Origin: Gluconobacter potus
GTDB taxonomy: Bacteria; Pseudomonadota; Alphaproteobacteria; Acetobacterales; Acetobacteraceae
Direction: 5' to 3'
Assembly (NCBI RefSeq): GCF_015244705.1
Contig: NZ_JABCQF010000002.1
Span: 434,001 to 498,000 of the forward strand
DNA length: 64,000 nucleotides
The position numbers and the translations under genes are program-made. The notes below the pieces were generated by a model. It saw only the letters and a list, made by a program, of their open reading frames with translations. It searched no databases and was not told where the DNA came from. This document shows positions 1-8,691 of this stretch, piece after piece; within the stretch, counting starts at the first letter, position 1, and every line of letters starts with the position of its first letter.

Positions 1-790
1 GTACCGTATCGTTCCTGTAGGTCATGATCCGCAGGCTGTCGGGCACGAGCCAGTTCCGCGCGGCATTACCCAGCAGGATGTGATCGATGAAATATTCCCC
101 GCCCCAGCAGGGACTGGCCTTGCCCGCCGTCGTGAGCGTAACAGGTGTTTCGGTCTCGATCTGCTGCATCAGCGGATCATGCAACGTCAGACGGCGGTTG
201 AAGTCACCCAGAACCGCATAGGCTTCGCCCTCATCCTGCCGTTCCAGCATCCAGTCCTGCATGATGCGGACCTGCTGGTACAGAGTCGGGCAGGAATGCT
301 GGCGCTGGTTCAGCGGCTGGTCCCAGCATCCCGTCTTGAGATGCACCACCAGAAGACGCAGGTTCGCCTGACCATCGCTGATGGTCACATCCAGCCCCCC
401 CCGCAACTGGTGCGGTGCGTCCGGGCCTGCGACGTTCAGGGCTGAGAGTTCATCGTTGACCGTCACGTGCAGGTCGCGACGCACGGCCACGCCCACCCGC
501 TGGACCACAGGATCGGGCGTCAGGATGATCTGATAGGTTGTGGAACTGAAAACACGGGATGCGGCGAGGGGGCCGTCCGTTTCTTCGAAAGCCACGACAT
601 CCGAGTTCAGATGTCGGGCATAAGCCGCGAGTTTTGCGAAATCGCGGTGCTCGCCCCCTGGAACATCTTCCGGCAGGGCCGGATCTCCGGACGGGCGGAG
701 TGTCAGCCAGTCCATGTTCCAGGTCGAGAGTTTGAGGGTATGGGCCGAAACGGGCTCCATGCTGCCGGCCAGAAAAAGACCGGCCAGCAT
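1..790 (-). CDS. Secreted endonuclease/exonuclease/phosphatase-family protein (C-terminus beyond window)
   Basis: I read this frame from the minus strand; it runs off the left edge, so the protein is incomplete (263 residues visible). The ATG at 790 starts a short signal peptide (about 16 residues ending VSA). After it come the hallmarks of the EEP fold: STWNMDW near residue 20, an acidic FEET, VVHLKTGC, VLGDFNR and FIDHILLG, which correspond to the Asn, Glu, His, Asp/Asn and Asp-His active-site positions. The family includes nucleases, sphingomyelinases and inositol phosphatases, and the substrate cannot be told from this. It starts 17 bases after the carbonic anhydrase stop, so it is probably co-transcribed with it. 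The fold is fairly certain and the activity is not. Confidence 0.8.
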   Translation of the reverse strand, partial: MLAGLFLAGSMEPVSAHTLKLSTWNMDWLTLRPSGDPALPEDVPGGEHRDFAKLAAYARHLNSDVVAFEETDGPLAASRVFSSTTYQIILTPDPVVQRVGVAVRRDLHVTVNDELSALNVAGPDAPHQLRGGLDVTISDGQANLRLLVVHLKTGCWDQPLNQRQHSCPTLYQQVRIMQDWMLERQDEGEAYAVLGDFNRRLTLHDPLMQQIETETPVTLTTAGKASPCWGGEYFIDHILLGNAARNWLVPDSLRIMTYRNDTV

Positions 791-807
791 GGAAGCCGCA
801 GCCTGCT

Positions 808-1491
808 TCAGGCTGCCTGTCCTTCGGTCGCGCGGATTTCCTCAAGCACGTTCTCAACGGTGCGCGTCTTGCGCGTGCCCTCGTCGAGAATGAGGATTTC
901 GCCCTTGGGTATGTCGTAGAACCAGCCCTGAAGCTTCAGCGCACCCTGTGCCAGCGCCCGGACGACTGTGGGATGCGTGCGCAGATGCACGAGCTGGAGT
1001 AGTACGTTGTATTCGGCAAGCGAACGGATGTCTTCCGGCCCGGCGTCCTCGGCCTTCAGATCGCCAAGCGCCGCGCGTGCGGCTTCGCCATGGCGCATCC
1101 AGCTCTTGACTGTCGGCAGGCTGTCGAGCTTCGGCGAGTTCAGATCCATCAGCGCGCCCATGGCGCCGCAGTTGGAGTGACCGCAGATGATGACGTTCTT
1201 CACCTTGAGTGCGCCAACCGCGTATTCAATGGCAGACGACACCCCACCCAACATCTCGCCATAGGCAGGCACGATATTGCCGACATTGCGAACGATGAAG
1301 AGTTCGCCCGGCTCCGTCTGGGTAATGAGACTGGGGCTGATCCGGCTGTCGGCACAGGTAATGAACAGGGTGGACGGAGACTGGCTGGAGGCCAGGCTCT
1401 CGAACAGTTCCGCATTTTCCGGATAGACGTCCGTTTCGAATTTCCGGACGCCGCCCAGCAGTTTCGCCAGAGTATCACGACCACAGGCCAT
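808..1491 (-). CDS. can: Beta-class carbonic anhydrase
   Basis: This enzyme interconverts CO2 and bicarbonate in the cytoplasm and supplies bicarbonate to carboxylases such as acetyl-CoA carboxylase. The 227-residue protein carries the two zinc-site motifs of the beta class: CADSR (Cys, Asp, Arg) in the first third and CGHSNCGAM (His and Cys ligands) further on. An ATG 15 bases upstream (1506) is also in frame. I chose the ATG at 1491 because AAGGAG lies six bases before it and overlaps the upstream ATG. It lies downstream of alaS on the same strand, separated by a long inverted repeat. Confidence 0.93.
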   Translation of the reverse strand: MACGRDTLAKLLGGVRKFETDVYPENAELFESLASSQSPSTLFITCADSRISPSLITQTEPGELFIVRNVGNIVPAYGEMLGGVSSAIEYAVGALKVKNVIICGHSNCGAMGALMDLNSPKLDSLPTVKSWMRHGEAARAALGDLKAEDAGPEDIRSLAEYNVLLQLVHLRTHPTVVRALAQGALKLQGWFYDIPKGEILILDEGTRKTRTVENVLEEIRATEGQAA

Positions 1492-1534
1492 GGTGTTCTC
1501 CTTCATCTTGAACTACCGGGCAGTTAGAAGGCTT

Positions 1535-1591
1535 TGTCAGGGCAGGTAAAGCATGATTCCGGTCAACCCATGCTTTGTAACCGCCCTGACA
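1535..1591. repeat. 57-nt nested inverted repeat between alaS and carbonic anhydrase genes
   Basis: The outer arms are TGTCAGGGC and GCCCTGACA. An inner pair, AAAGCATG and CATGCTTT, encloses a 13-nt loop. A 2-nt bulge and a few mismatches separate the two helices, so the transcript could form one long hairpin. No T-run follows on either strand, so it is not a standard intrinsic terminator. It sits just after the alaS stop and about 45 bases before the carbonic anhydrase start. Confidence 0.6.
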
Positions 1592-1608
1592 TACCATGAC
1601 GTGTTTTC

Positions 1609-4248
1609 TTATGCAGATTCCAGTGTCTTGCGCAGCATTGCAAACACCGTTGCCGAGTCCGCCTCCGGACCGCCGGCCTGCGCCATGTCGGGGCGGCCAC
1701 CGCCGCCCTTGCCACCCATCAGCGCCGAAGCCTCGCGCACCAGCTTGACCGCATCCAGGCGGTCCGTGAGGTCCTTGGTCACGGCGATCACGATGCTGCC
1801 ACGGCCATCGGCACTGGACATCAACGCCACGACACCCGAACCGATCTGCTTGGAGATGCTTTCTGCAAGGCCCTTGAGTTCCTTGGGACTGACATCGCCC
1901 AGATCACGCGCCGAAAGCGTAATGCCGTTAATGCTTTCCGTGGCACTGGTGCCTTCGCCGGTCGCGAGCTTGCGCTGAAGATCGGAAACCTGCGCCGTCA
2001 GGGACTTGCGCTCTTCCAGAAGAGCCGCCACGCGGGAGGCGGCATCGGCAACCGGAACCTTGAGCAGATCCGCAATCTGCTTCAGACGGCTCTCGGTTTC
2101 CAGCGCCAGTGCTTCGGCAGCAAGGCCACAGACGGCCTCGATCCGGCGCACGCCAGCCGAGACGCCGCTTTCCGAGACGATCCGGAACGGCCCGATCTCG
2201 CCGACGCGGCCGACATGCGTGCCGCCGCACAGTTCGATGGAATAGGCCGGACGATCATCGTCGCCCTTGCCCATCGAGACCACGCGGACTTCATCGCCGT
2301 ACTTCTCGCCGAACAGCGCCATGGCGCCTTCCGCCACGGCTTCTTCCTGCGTCATCAGGCGCGTCTCGACCGGGGCATTCTCGCGGATGCGGGCATTGAC
2401 CTCGGCCTCGACCGCAGCCAGTTCCTCATCCGTCAGCGGACGCGGCTGGCTGATATCGAAGCGCAGACGCTCCGGCGCATTAAGGCTGCCCTTCTGCGTG
2501 ACATGCGTGCCGATCTGCCGACGCAGGGCCTCGTGCAGAAGATGGGTTGCGGAGTGATGGCCACGAACCGCCGTGCGACGTGCATGGTCGATTTCGGCAT
2601 GAACCGCCATACCCGGCTTCAGAGTCCCTTCGACAACCTTGCCGTAATGCACGATCAGGTCGCCGTTGCGCTTCTGCGTATCGGTGATCTCGACGCGTAC
2701 GCCCGGAGCCGTCAGCGTTCCATGATCGCCAACCTGACCGCCACTTTCGCCATAGAACGGCGTCTGGTTCAGCAGGATCGCAACCGTGTCGTCCCCCGCA
2801 GGAGCCACGGCCAGTTCGTCATTGCCACGGAAAATGCCCTGGACTTCCGCATCGGCCTTTTCAGACACATAACCGAGGAACTCGCTCGGACCGTGCTTGT
2901 CGCGTGCGTCGAACCACACCGTTTCAGCCGCGGCATCTCCCGAGCCGACCCAGGCCGCACGCGCACGCTTGCGCTGCTCGGCCATGGCGGTCTCGAAACC
3001 GGCTTCATCAACCGTGCGGCCCTTTTCACGCAGCGCATCCTGCGTCAGATCCAGTGGGAAACCGAACGTGTCATAGAGCTTGAACGCCACGTCGCCCGGA
3101 AGGGCTTCCTTGTCGCCCAGACGATCCAGTTCGTCGGAGAGCAGCGTCAGGCCGCGTTCCAGAAGAGCGGTGAAACGCTCTTCTTCACCCTTCATCGTCT
3201 GTGCAATCAGGGCCTGATGCTGCACGAGTTCCGGATAGGCCGCACCCATCTGCTGGATCAGCGCCGGAAGCAGGCGATAGAACACCGGCTCTTTCGCGCC
3301 CATGATGTGCAGATGACGCATGGCGCGCCGCATGATGCGACGCAGCACATAACCGCGGCCTTCCTTGGACGGCAGCACGCCATCGGCGATCAGGAACGCG
3401 GTGGAGCGCAGATGATCGGCCACAACGCGATGGCTGGCCTTGAACGGACCATCGGCATCCTGGTGCATGATTTCGGCTGAAGCTTCGATCAGCGCGCGCA
3501 TCGTGTCGGTATCGTAGTTGTCGCGCTTGCCCTGCATGATCGCGGCAAAACGCTCCAGTCCCATGCCCGTGTCGATCGACGGGCGGGGCAGGGCATCGCG
3601 CGACCCATCCGGCTGGTCGAGGAACTGCATGAACACGAGGTTCCAGATCTCGACGAAGCGGTCACCGTCTTCATCGGGGCTTCCCGGGGGGCCGCCGAAT
3701 ACGCTGTCGCCGTGATCGTAGAAGATCTCGGAACATGGACCGCACGGGCCCGTATCACCCATGCGCCAGAAATTATCGGAGGTGCCGATGCGGATGATGC
3801 GGTCGTCGGACAGGCCGGCGATCTTCTTCCACAGGTCCGCCGCGTCCTCGTCTTTCGCATAGACGGTAGCGAGCAGCTTGTCCTTCGGAAGTCCGAAATC
3901 GCGCGTCAGCAGCGTCCAGGCGAATTCGATGGCTTCAGGCTTGAAGTAATCCCCGAAGCTGAAATTGCCCATCATTTCGAAGAACGTGTGGTGGCGCGCC
4001 GTATATCCGACATTGTCGAGATCATTATGCTTACCACCTGCGCGCACGACCTTCTGCGCCGTGGTGGCGCGGGAGTAGGGGCGTGTTTCCTGGCCGGTGA
4101 AGACGTTCTTGAACGGCACCATGCCAGCATTGGTGAACAGCAGTGTCGGGTCGTTCTGCGGCACCAGGGATGCCGAAGGAACGATGCGGTGGCCCTGCGA
4201 ACCAAAGTATTCGAGAAAGGCCGATCTGATATCGTTGGTGCTGGTCAT
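1609..4248 (-). CDS. alaS: Alanyl-tRNA synthetase
   Basis: It charges tRNA-Ala with alanine and clears mischarged Ser/Gly. The 879-residue length is normal for the bacterial enzyme. The N-terminus ([14 protein letters not shown], then [16 protein letters not shown]) is the class II catalytic start. The editing-domain zinc motif [12 protein letters not shown] and the later CGGTHV are both present, followed by a helical stretch and the glycine-rich C-terminal C-Ala domain ([18 protein letters not shown]). The gene follows the GtrA-type gene by 83 bases on the same strand and has no unusual features. Confidence 0.98.
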   Translation of the reverse strand: MTSTNDIRSAFLEYFGSQGHRIVPSASLVPQNDPTLLFTNAGMVPFKNVFTGQETRPYSRATTAQKVVRAGGKHNDLDNVGYTARHHTFFEMMGNFSFGDYFKPEAIEFAWTLLTRDFGLPKDKLLATVYAKDEDAADLWKKIAGLSDDRIIRIGTSDNFWRMGDTGPCGPCSEIFYDHGDSVFGGPPGSPDEDGDRFVEIWNLVFMQFLDQPDGSRDALPRPSIDTGMGLERFAAIMQGKRDNYDTDTMRALIEASAEIMHQDADGPFKASHRVVADHLRSTAFLIADGVLPSKEGRGYVLRRIMRRAMRHLHIMGAKEPVFYRLLPALIQQMGAAYPELVQHQALIAQTMKGEEERFTALLERGLTLLSDELDRLGDKEALPGDVAFKLYDTFGFPLDLTQDALREKGRTVDEAGFETAMAEQRKRARAAWVGSGDAAAETVWFDARDKHGPSEFLGYVSEKADAEVQGIFRGNDELAVAPAGDDTVAILLNQTPFYGESGGQVGDHGTLTAPGVRVEITDTQKRNGDLIVHYGKVVEGTLKPGMAVHAEIDHARRTAVRGHHSATHLLHEALRRQIGTHVTQKGSLNAPERLRFDISQPRPLTDEELAAVEAEVNARIRENAPVETRLMTQEEAVAEGAMALFGEKYGDEVRVVSMGKGDDDRPAYSIELCGGTHVGRVGEIGPFRIVSESGVSAGVRRIEAVCGLAAEALALETESRLKQIADLLKVPVADAASRVAALLEERKSLTAQVSDLQRKLATGEGTSATESINGITLSARDLGDVSPKELKGLAESISKQIGSGVVALMSSADGRGSIVIAVTKDLTDRLDAVKLVREASALMGGKGGGGRPDMAQAGGPEADSATVFAMLRKTLESA

Positions 4249-4331
4249 GATGAGGGAGCGTCAGTTCCGGGAAGACAGGGAAATAATCTGCCTGTCCTTA
4301 GACTATTGTGGCCGCCTTGGAAATGCAGCCC

Positions 4332-4895
4332 TCAGTCATTGCGGCCATGCGGTCTGATGCCGTTGTCGGGAAGGGCAGACAGATCCGGTTCAGGTTCGGG
4401 AGCCGTCAGGCCCGCCGCAGGGATCTCCACAGCCATCTGAACCAGTTCAAGCGGTGTTTCGGGTGTCTGCGCCCGGAAGACAAGACGACGGGAAAGATTG
4501 AAGTTCGCCACCATGCCGCACAGGGCGCCTGCCGCCAGCGCAAGCTCAGGATAGTGCACTGTTAGTGGAACCGTCGCGTAAAGCAGGAACACCATGCCGC
4601 GATTGAGCAGAAAACCGAATGAATTGGCCAGCAGGAACCGCAGCCATTGCAGAACCATGTGCTGGTTTTCCACCGCGGACAGCCGGAATGTCCAGACGCG
4701 GTTAAGGCACCAGTTCCCTGTTGCTGCTACGAAATAGGCAATCAATGTGGCTGCGATCAGACCAGCAGGAACGCGCAGCAGGGAAACCGTTCCCCAGTCC
4801 ACCAGGAAACCGAAGGCACCGACGGTTCCAAAGCGCAGGAACTGATCGATGATTTCCGGTCGGCTGCGCGGATAGAAAATACGGCTGCGTCGCAA
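4332..4895 (-). CDS. GtrA-family integral membrane protein
   Basis: About 187 residues with four hydrophobic helices in the GtrA pattern: FLRFGTVGAFGFLVDWG, a second helix ending in WCLNRVWTF, a third with LLANSFGFLLNRG, and a last one before NFNLSRRLVF. GtrA-like proteins are thought to flip or shuttle polyprenyl-linked sugars for glycosylation of surface polymers; no partner glycosyltransferase is adjacent. The frame stays open up to a TTG at 5024, but that start lies inside the terminator of the upstream porin gene. I prefer the TTG at 4895, which has GGAG nine bases upstream and begins just before the conserved domain. Its tail (30-40 residues) is proline- and acid-rich. Confidence 0.75.
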   Translation of the reverse strand: MRRSRIFYPRSRPEIIDQFLRFGTVGAFGFLVDWGTVSLLRVPAGLIAATLIAYFVAATGNWCLNRVWTFRLSAVENQHMVLQWLRFLLANSFGFLLNRGMVFLLYATVPLTVHYPELALAAGALCGMVANFNLSRRLVFRAQTPETPLELVQMAVEIPAAGLTAPEPEPDLSALPDNGIRPHGRND

Positions 4896-4988
4896 GGAAC
4901 ATGTCTCCGGAATATCGGGATGTGCTGGCTCTAGCGTGCCGGGAAAGGCAATCGCAAGCGGAGTTTCGTCCTGAACGTCGCATTTGCC

Positions 4989-5019
4989 CAAAGAAAAAGG
5001 CGCCCCGAAGGACGCCTTT
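4989..5019 (-). terminator. Intrinsic terminator of the OmpA-family gene
   Basis: On the minus strand a stem AAAGGCGTCC/GGGCGCCTTT with a TTCG-type tetraloop is followed by a T-rich run (TTTTTCTTT). It begins about 45 bases after the porin stop codon. The arrangement is a textbook Rho-independent terminator. Confidence 0.88.
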
Positions 5020-5062
5020 CTCAATACCGAAGTCGAAGACCCGGCGTCAGATCATGTCTGAA

Positions 5063-6202
5063 TTACTTCAGGATGATCTCGACGCGACGGTTCTGCGGCT
5101 CGCGGGTGTTCGGGCCGGTCGGAACCAGCGGCTTGGACTCGCCATAGCCATGGATGTCGATGGCAGCAGCCGGGACACCGTCACGGATCAGCTCAGCCTT
5201 CACGCTGGAAGCGCGACGGTTGGACAGACCCAGGTTGTACTTCTCGCCGCGGGGACCCGGGTGAGCAGCAGAGTTATCCGTGTAGCCGTTGACTTCGATG
5301 CGCGTCGTCTGGACGTGCGTGGAAGCCTGGGCTGCCTGGGCAACGATCTCACGGGCGCGGCCCGTCAGGTCAGACTTGTCCCAGTCGAAGAACACGAGAT
5401 ACGTGCGGGCCGGGGTCGGAGCCGGCGGAACAACAACCGGAGCCGGCGGCGGCGGCGGCGGAGCCGTGTCGAAGGCATAGCGCAGGCCCAGGATGAACTG
5501 GTGCGAGAAGCGCTGGTCGAAGTTCACGTTGCCCTTGTGAACGCCAGAAGCGTTGTAGGCCGTGGAACGATACGGACCGTTGACGAAGTCCTGACCGATG
5601 AAGCGGTATTCCGTCGTGACGGCCAGACCCGGAACGTTCGGGATGTCGTAGGCTGCACCGACGATGCCCTGGTACGCGAAGCTGCCCTGCGTGCCGCCCA
5701 TGCGGTCAACAGCGCCGTTCACGTAGTTGGTCGTGGTCGGGTTGTAGTGCTGCCACAGATAGCCAGCGCCGACACCGACGAACGGCGTGACGGGGACGTT
5801 CAGGCCGAAGTTGGCGAGATCGATGTCATACAGCACGTTGACGAGGCCACCATAAGCCTGGTCGGACCCGTGGGTCATGCCGTTAACAGCCGTCGGACGA
5901 CGGTGGTTGATCTGGGAGTAGTTGTACAGACCCTCGACTTCAACGCGCAGGCCGTTACCGAAGCCCCAGCCGAATGCACCGAAACCGGTGAAGCCGTCGT
6001 GGTGGCGGTAGCGGGAGCTCGAAGCAGCGTTGCTGCTCGTGCCGTCAGCCTGCGTCGTCGGCGAGAAGGAGCCGTGCTGCTGCTGAACCAGATTGTAACC
6101 ACCGCCGATGTTGACATAGGGGCCGGTGATCGTGCTGGCCATGGCAAGCGACGGTGCGGCGACCATCGACGTCATGGCAAGGAGTGCCGTGCGGAGACGC
6201 AT
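5063..6202 (-). CDS. OmpA-family outer membrane protein with N-terminal beta-barrel
   Basis: The 379-residue precursor has a clear signal peptide (about 22 residues ending LAMA). An eight-strand-type barrel of the OmpA/OMP_b-brl kind follows (repeated Gly/aromatic strands such as YVNIGGGYNL and FGAFGWGFG), then a proline hinge (residues about 250-268, APPPPPPAPVVV). The C-terminal OmpA domain (YLVFFDWDKSDLT, IEVNGYTDNSA, LSNRRASSVKAEL) binds peptidoglycan. It anchors the outer membrane to the wall and is likely abundant: it has its own promoter region, a leader hairpin and a strong terminator. Typical of a major Acetobacteraceae surface protein. Confidence 0.92.
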   Translation of the reverse strand: MRLRTALLAMTSMVAAPSLAMASTITGPYVNIGGGYNLVQQQHGSFSPTTQADGTSSNAASSSRYRHHDGFTGFGAFGWGFGNGLRVEVEGLYNYSQINHRRPTAVNGMTHGSDQAYGGLVNVLYDIDLANFGLNVPVTPFVGVGAGYLWQHYNPTTTNYVNGAVDRMGGTQGSFAYQGIVGAAYDIPNVPGLAVTTEYRFIGQDFVNGPYRSTAYNASGVHKGNVNFDQRFSHQFILGLRYAFDTAPPPPPPAPVVVPPAPTPARTYLVFFDWDKSDLTGRAREIVAQAAQASTHVQTTRIEVNGYTDNSAAHPGPRGEKYNLGLSNRRASSVKAELIRDGVPAAAIDIHGYGESKPLVPTGPNTREPQNRRVEIILK

Positions 6203-6233
6203 GTTTTCGTCCTCTTAGTGACTAACGTTCGAG

Positions 6234-6259
6234 CCGTTGGAAAATGCTTTCACCAACGG
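6234..6259 (-). repeat. Perfect hairpin in the OmpA-family 5' leader
   Basis: CCGTTGG and CCAACGG are perfect 7-base arms around a 12-base loop, ending 32 bases before the ATG. If transcription starts near 6273 it lies at the 5' end of the leader, a position where hairpins stabilise mRNAs of abundant porins. The function is inferred. Confidence 0.5.
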
Positions 6260-6280
6260 ACCCAGCGCGATGCATAAGCG

Positions 6281-6309
6281 CATATAGAGCGCAGAGTTCC
6301 CCGGGACAA
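6281..6309 (-). promoter_or_regulatory. Candidate sigma-70 promoter for the OmpA-family gene
   Basis: On the minus strand TTGTCC and TATATG are spaced by 17 bases, each matching the consensus at four of six positions. The spacing and place (about 80 bases before the ATG) fit. The rest of the 316-base gap up to the aroKB stop (6310-6518) shows no gene and nothing else I can name. Confidence 0.35.
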
Positions 6310-6518
6310 AGCCAGTCAGGGTCTTCAGGCTCTACTCGGGGTAGGGGAGTGACATAAAAGCCACAATCCATTTCGCCCGCTTCACGATCTACGCCTCGCG
6401 TCTACGTTGCCTTAGCTCATGGTTCCACCAGAAGCCAGAGGCTCGTGCAGAAAGCAGCTATGCAAAAATGGAAGCAAAACAGGCATTTAGCTGCCATGTG
6501 ACGGAATTTTAACATTCC

Positions 6519-8210
6519 TCACGGACAGCAGCCTTCGCGGATGAGCAGATTACGCACTGTTTCTGAGGAAATTTCGCGGGTCGTAAAGGCCTTCCCGATC
6601 CCGCGGAGCAAAACGAAGGCAACCTTCCCGTCCTGCATTTTCTTGTCCCGAGTCATGTGGCGCAGAAGTATGTCGGCAGAGAACGACTCCCGGAACCAGT
6701 CAAAGCTCACCGGCATGCCCAGACTCCGCAGATGACGGTCCAGTCGATGCAGGTCCTCGACGGGCGCGTACCCGAGTTCCACCGACAGGGCCATGGCCAG
6801 GTGAATCCCGATCGAGACCCCTTCGCCGTGGAGCAGGCGTCCGTCATATCCCAGTTCCGCTTCCAGGGCGTGTCCGAACGTATGCCCCAGATTGAGCAGC
6901 GCCCGGCCGCCGACAGAAGCCTGTTCCTTTTCATCAGCCGCCACGACCGCCGCCTTGAAGGCGCAGGCCTGACGGACGGCTTCCGCCAGGGCAGCGGGAT
7001 CGCCGTCCAGCACCGCGTGTCCATGCGCTTCGCACCAGGCGAAAAGCTCCGGATCTGCAATGAGCCCGGATTTGACGATCTCGGCGTATCCCGCAACGCG
7101 CTGGCGACGGGGCAGGGTCGCCAGAGCGGAACTGTCGGCGAGAACCGCGATGGGCTGATGGAACGCGCCGATCAGGTTTTTGCCCGCTGCGGCATTGATT
7201 CCTGTTTTGCCGCCGACGCTGCTGTCCACCTGTGAGAGCAGTGTGGTCGGGATCTGCACGAAGGGCAGTCCACGCAGGGCTGTCGCCGCGACAAACCCGG
7301 CCAGGTCGCCCACGACTCCGCCCCCCAGAGCGACAATGGTTGTCTTGCGCTCAATGCCCGTGGACAGAAGCTGGTTCATGACCTCGCCATAGCAGGCGAG
7401 GGACTTGCTTTCCTCGCCGCCGGGAACCGAAATCACATCCGCGCGGATGCCGGTGTCCTCGAACGACGCCAGAAGCCGCGGCAGATGCAGTTCAGCCACG
7501 GTCGCATCCGTAATGATGACGACGCGCTTCTGGGGGAGGTGAGGGGCCAGCCGGGCTCCGGCCCGCGAAATGAGATCCGGCCCGATCAGCACATCATAAC
7601 TGTGATGGCTGAGCGAGACATGCACTGTCTCCGGCCTGCGATATTCTTCCAGGACTTCCCGTACGCGCTGCACGCCCTGTTCCACCGTGTCATCTCCACA
7701 ATCGATAATGATGTCCGCCTCGGCGTAGACGGGGTAACGCAGCCCGACCAGCCGCTCCAGCACCTCATCCGGCCGTCCCTGCGCCAGAAGCGGACGTCCC
7801 GCACGTCCGGCAACCCGCTTGACGAGGACGTGCACCGGCGCGCGCAGCCAGACCGAAACCGCATGGCGGCGGACCAGATGGCGCGTCTGGGCATCCATCC
7901 AGGCCCCACCGCCCGTGGCGAGGATGCAGGGTGGGCCGTCGAGGAGTCGCTGGATGACGCGGCGTTCGCCGTCCCGGAACGACGCCTCGCCATGGCGGGC
8001 GAAGATTTCGGGAATCGAACAGCCGGCCGCTCTTTCGATCTCGATGTCGGCATCCACGAACGGCAGCCCGCAGATCTGGGCTAGGCGCCGTCCGATGGTG
8101 GTTTTGCCAGCCCCCATCATTCCAACGAGCACAACCGTGCGTGACGGTATGCCATCGGGCGAGAAAAAGGGTTCCGGCTTGGCTGAAAGGGGGAAAGGCA
8201 GGCGTGACAT
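6519..8210 (-). CDS. aroKB: Fused shikimate kinase / 3-dehydroquinate synthase
   Basis: A single 563-residue chain carries two steps of the shikimate pathway. Residues about 24-190 are shikimate kinase: Walker A GMMGAGKT, the VDADIEIE acidic site, substrate-contacting FRDGERR, LATGGGAW and the lid RAGRPLL. From about residue 195 to the end is 3-dehydroquinate synthase: NAD-site GGGVVGDLAGFVAAT, TLLSQVDSSVGGKTGIN, and zinc ligands in YAEIVKSGLI and NLGHTFGHALE. In most bacteria aroK and aroB are separate neighbours; here the stop between them is gone and no frameshift is visible. Both active sites look intact, so both reactions are expected to work. Confidence 0.95.
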   Translation of the reverse strand: MSRLPFPLSAKPEPFFSPDGIPSRTVVLVGMMGAGKTTIGRRLAQICGLPFVDADIEIERAAGCSIPEIFARHGEASFRDGERRVIQRLLDGPPCILATGGGAWMDAQTRHLVRRHAVSVWLRAPVHVLVKRVAGRAGRPLLAQGRPDEVLERLVGLRYPVYAEADIIIDCGDDTVEQGVQRVREVLEEYRRPETVHVSLSHHSYDVLIGPDLISRAGARLAPHLPQKRVVIITDATVAELHLPRLLASFEDTGIRADVISVPGGEESKSLACYGEVMNQLLSTGIERKTTIVALGGGVVGDLAGFVAATALRGLPFVQIPTTLLSQVDSSVGGKTGINAAAGKNLIGAFHQPIAVLADSSALATLPRRQRVAGYAEIVKSGLIADPELFAWCEAHGHAVLDGDPAALAEAVRQACAFKAAVVAADEKEQASVGGRALLNLGHTFGHALEAELGYDGRLLHGEGVSIGIHLAMALSVELGYAPVEDLHRLDRHLRSLGMPVSFDWFRESFSADILLRHMTRDKKMQDGKVAFVLLRGIGKAFTTREISSETVRNLLIREGCCP

Positions 8211-8270
8211 GCCCTGCTACCTATCATAGGAGAAGGAACACGTCCTGCCCTCACTTTGAGACCTTTTTCA

Positions 8271-8681
8271 ATGGCAAATCTTGATCGTTCCCTTTTCCGC
8301 CTGCCGATGATCGGCGGGGCTGTTGCCGTCCTTCTTGTTCTGGGTGCCGGCGGAGCGTTTCTGCGTCTGGGCATGACGGCTACTCCGCCGGCCCAGACCA
8401 TGGTTCACAAGGATCTGTTCGGAGGCGCGTTCGCCGCTTCCGCCACCCCGCAGGCTGCGCTCCCGGCCATGCCGCCCGTGCCGGCAGCCGGACCGATGCC
8501 TGCTGCCCAGCCGGCTCCGGCACCTGCCATGGTTCCGGCTTCCGTTCCCGCCGCGGCCGCTCCGGCGGCCCCCGCCGCCCAACTGACGCCTTCCACACCG
8601 CTGCCGACGATGCCGGCTCCCAGGGCCGCGCCGGCCCAGCCCATGCCTGCTGCTCCGGTCGCACCGGCTCCCACGCACTGA
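8271..8681 (+). CDS. Ala/Pro-rich protein with one N-terminal membrane helix
   Basis: I do not recognise a family. The 136-residue product starts with a short basic segment (MANLDRSLFRLP) and one strong hydrophobic helix (IGGAVAVLLVLGAGGAFLRLG). About 95 residues made almost wholly of Ala, Pro and Met follow, so it is probably an inner-membrane anchor with a disordered periplasmic tail. A TTG five codons upstream is possible, but the ATG at 8271 fits better. It lies between aroKB (divergent) and xerD, 10 bases before the latter, suggesting co-transcription. High-GC low-complexity frames can be spurious, but the signal-anchor start argues for a real gene. Confidence 0.6.
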   Translation: MANLDRSLFRLPMIGGAVAVLLVLGAGGAFLRLGMTATPPAQTMVHKDLFGGAFAASATPQAALPAMPPVPAAGPMPAAQPAPAPAMVPASVPAAAAPAAPAAQLTPSTPLPTMPAPRAAPAQPMPAAPVAPAPTH

Positions 8682-8691
8682 TCCATTCTTC

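Noticed and set aside
2215-3480. 421-residue plus-strand frame opposite alaS
   Set aside because: It lies wholly antisense to a complete alaS, with no motif and a composition typical of GC-rich shadow frames.
4901-6277. 458-residue plus-strand frame opposite the OmpA-family gene
   Set aside because: Arg/Val-rich shadow of a clear porin gene, without signal peptide or family pattern.
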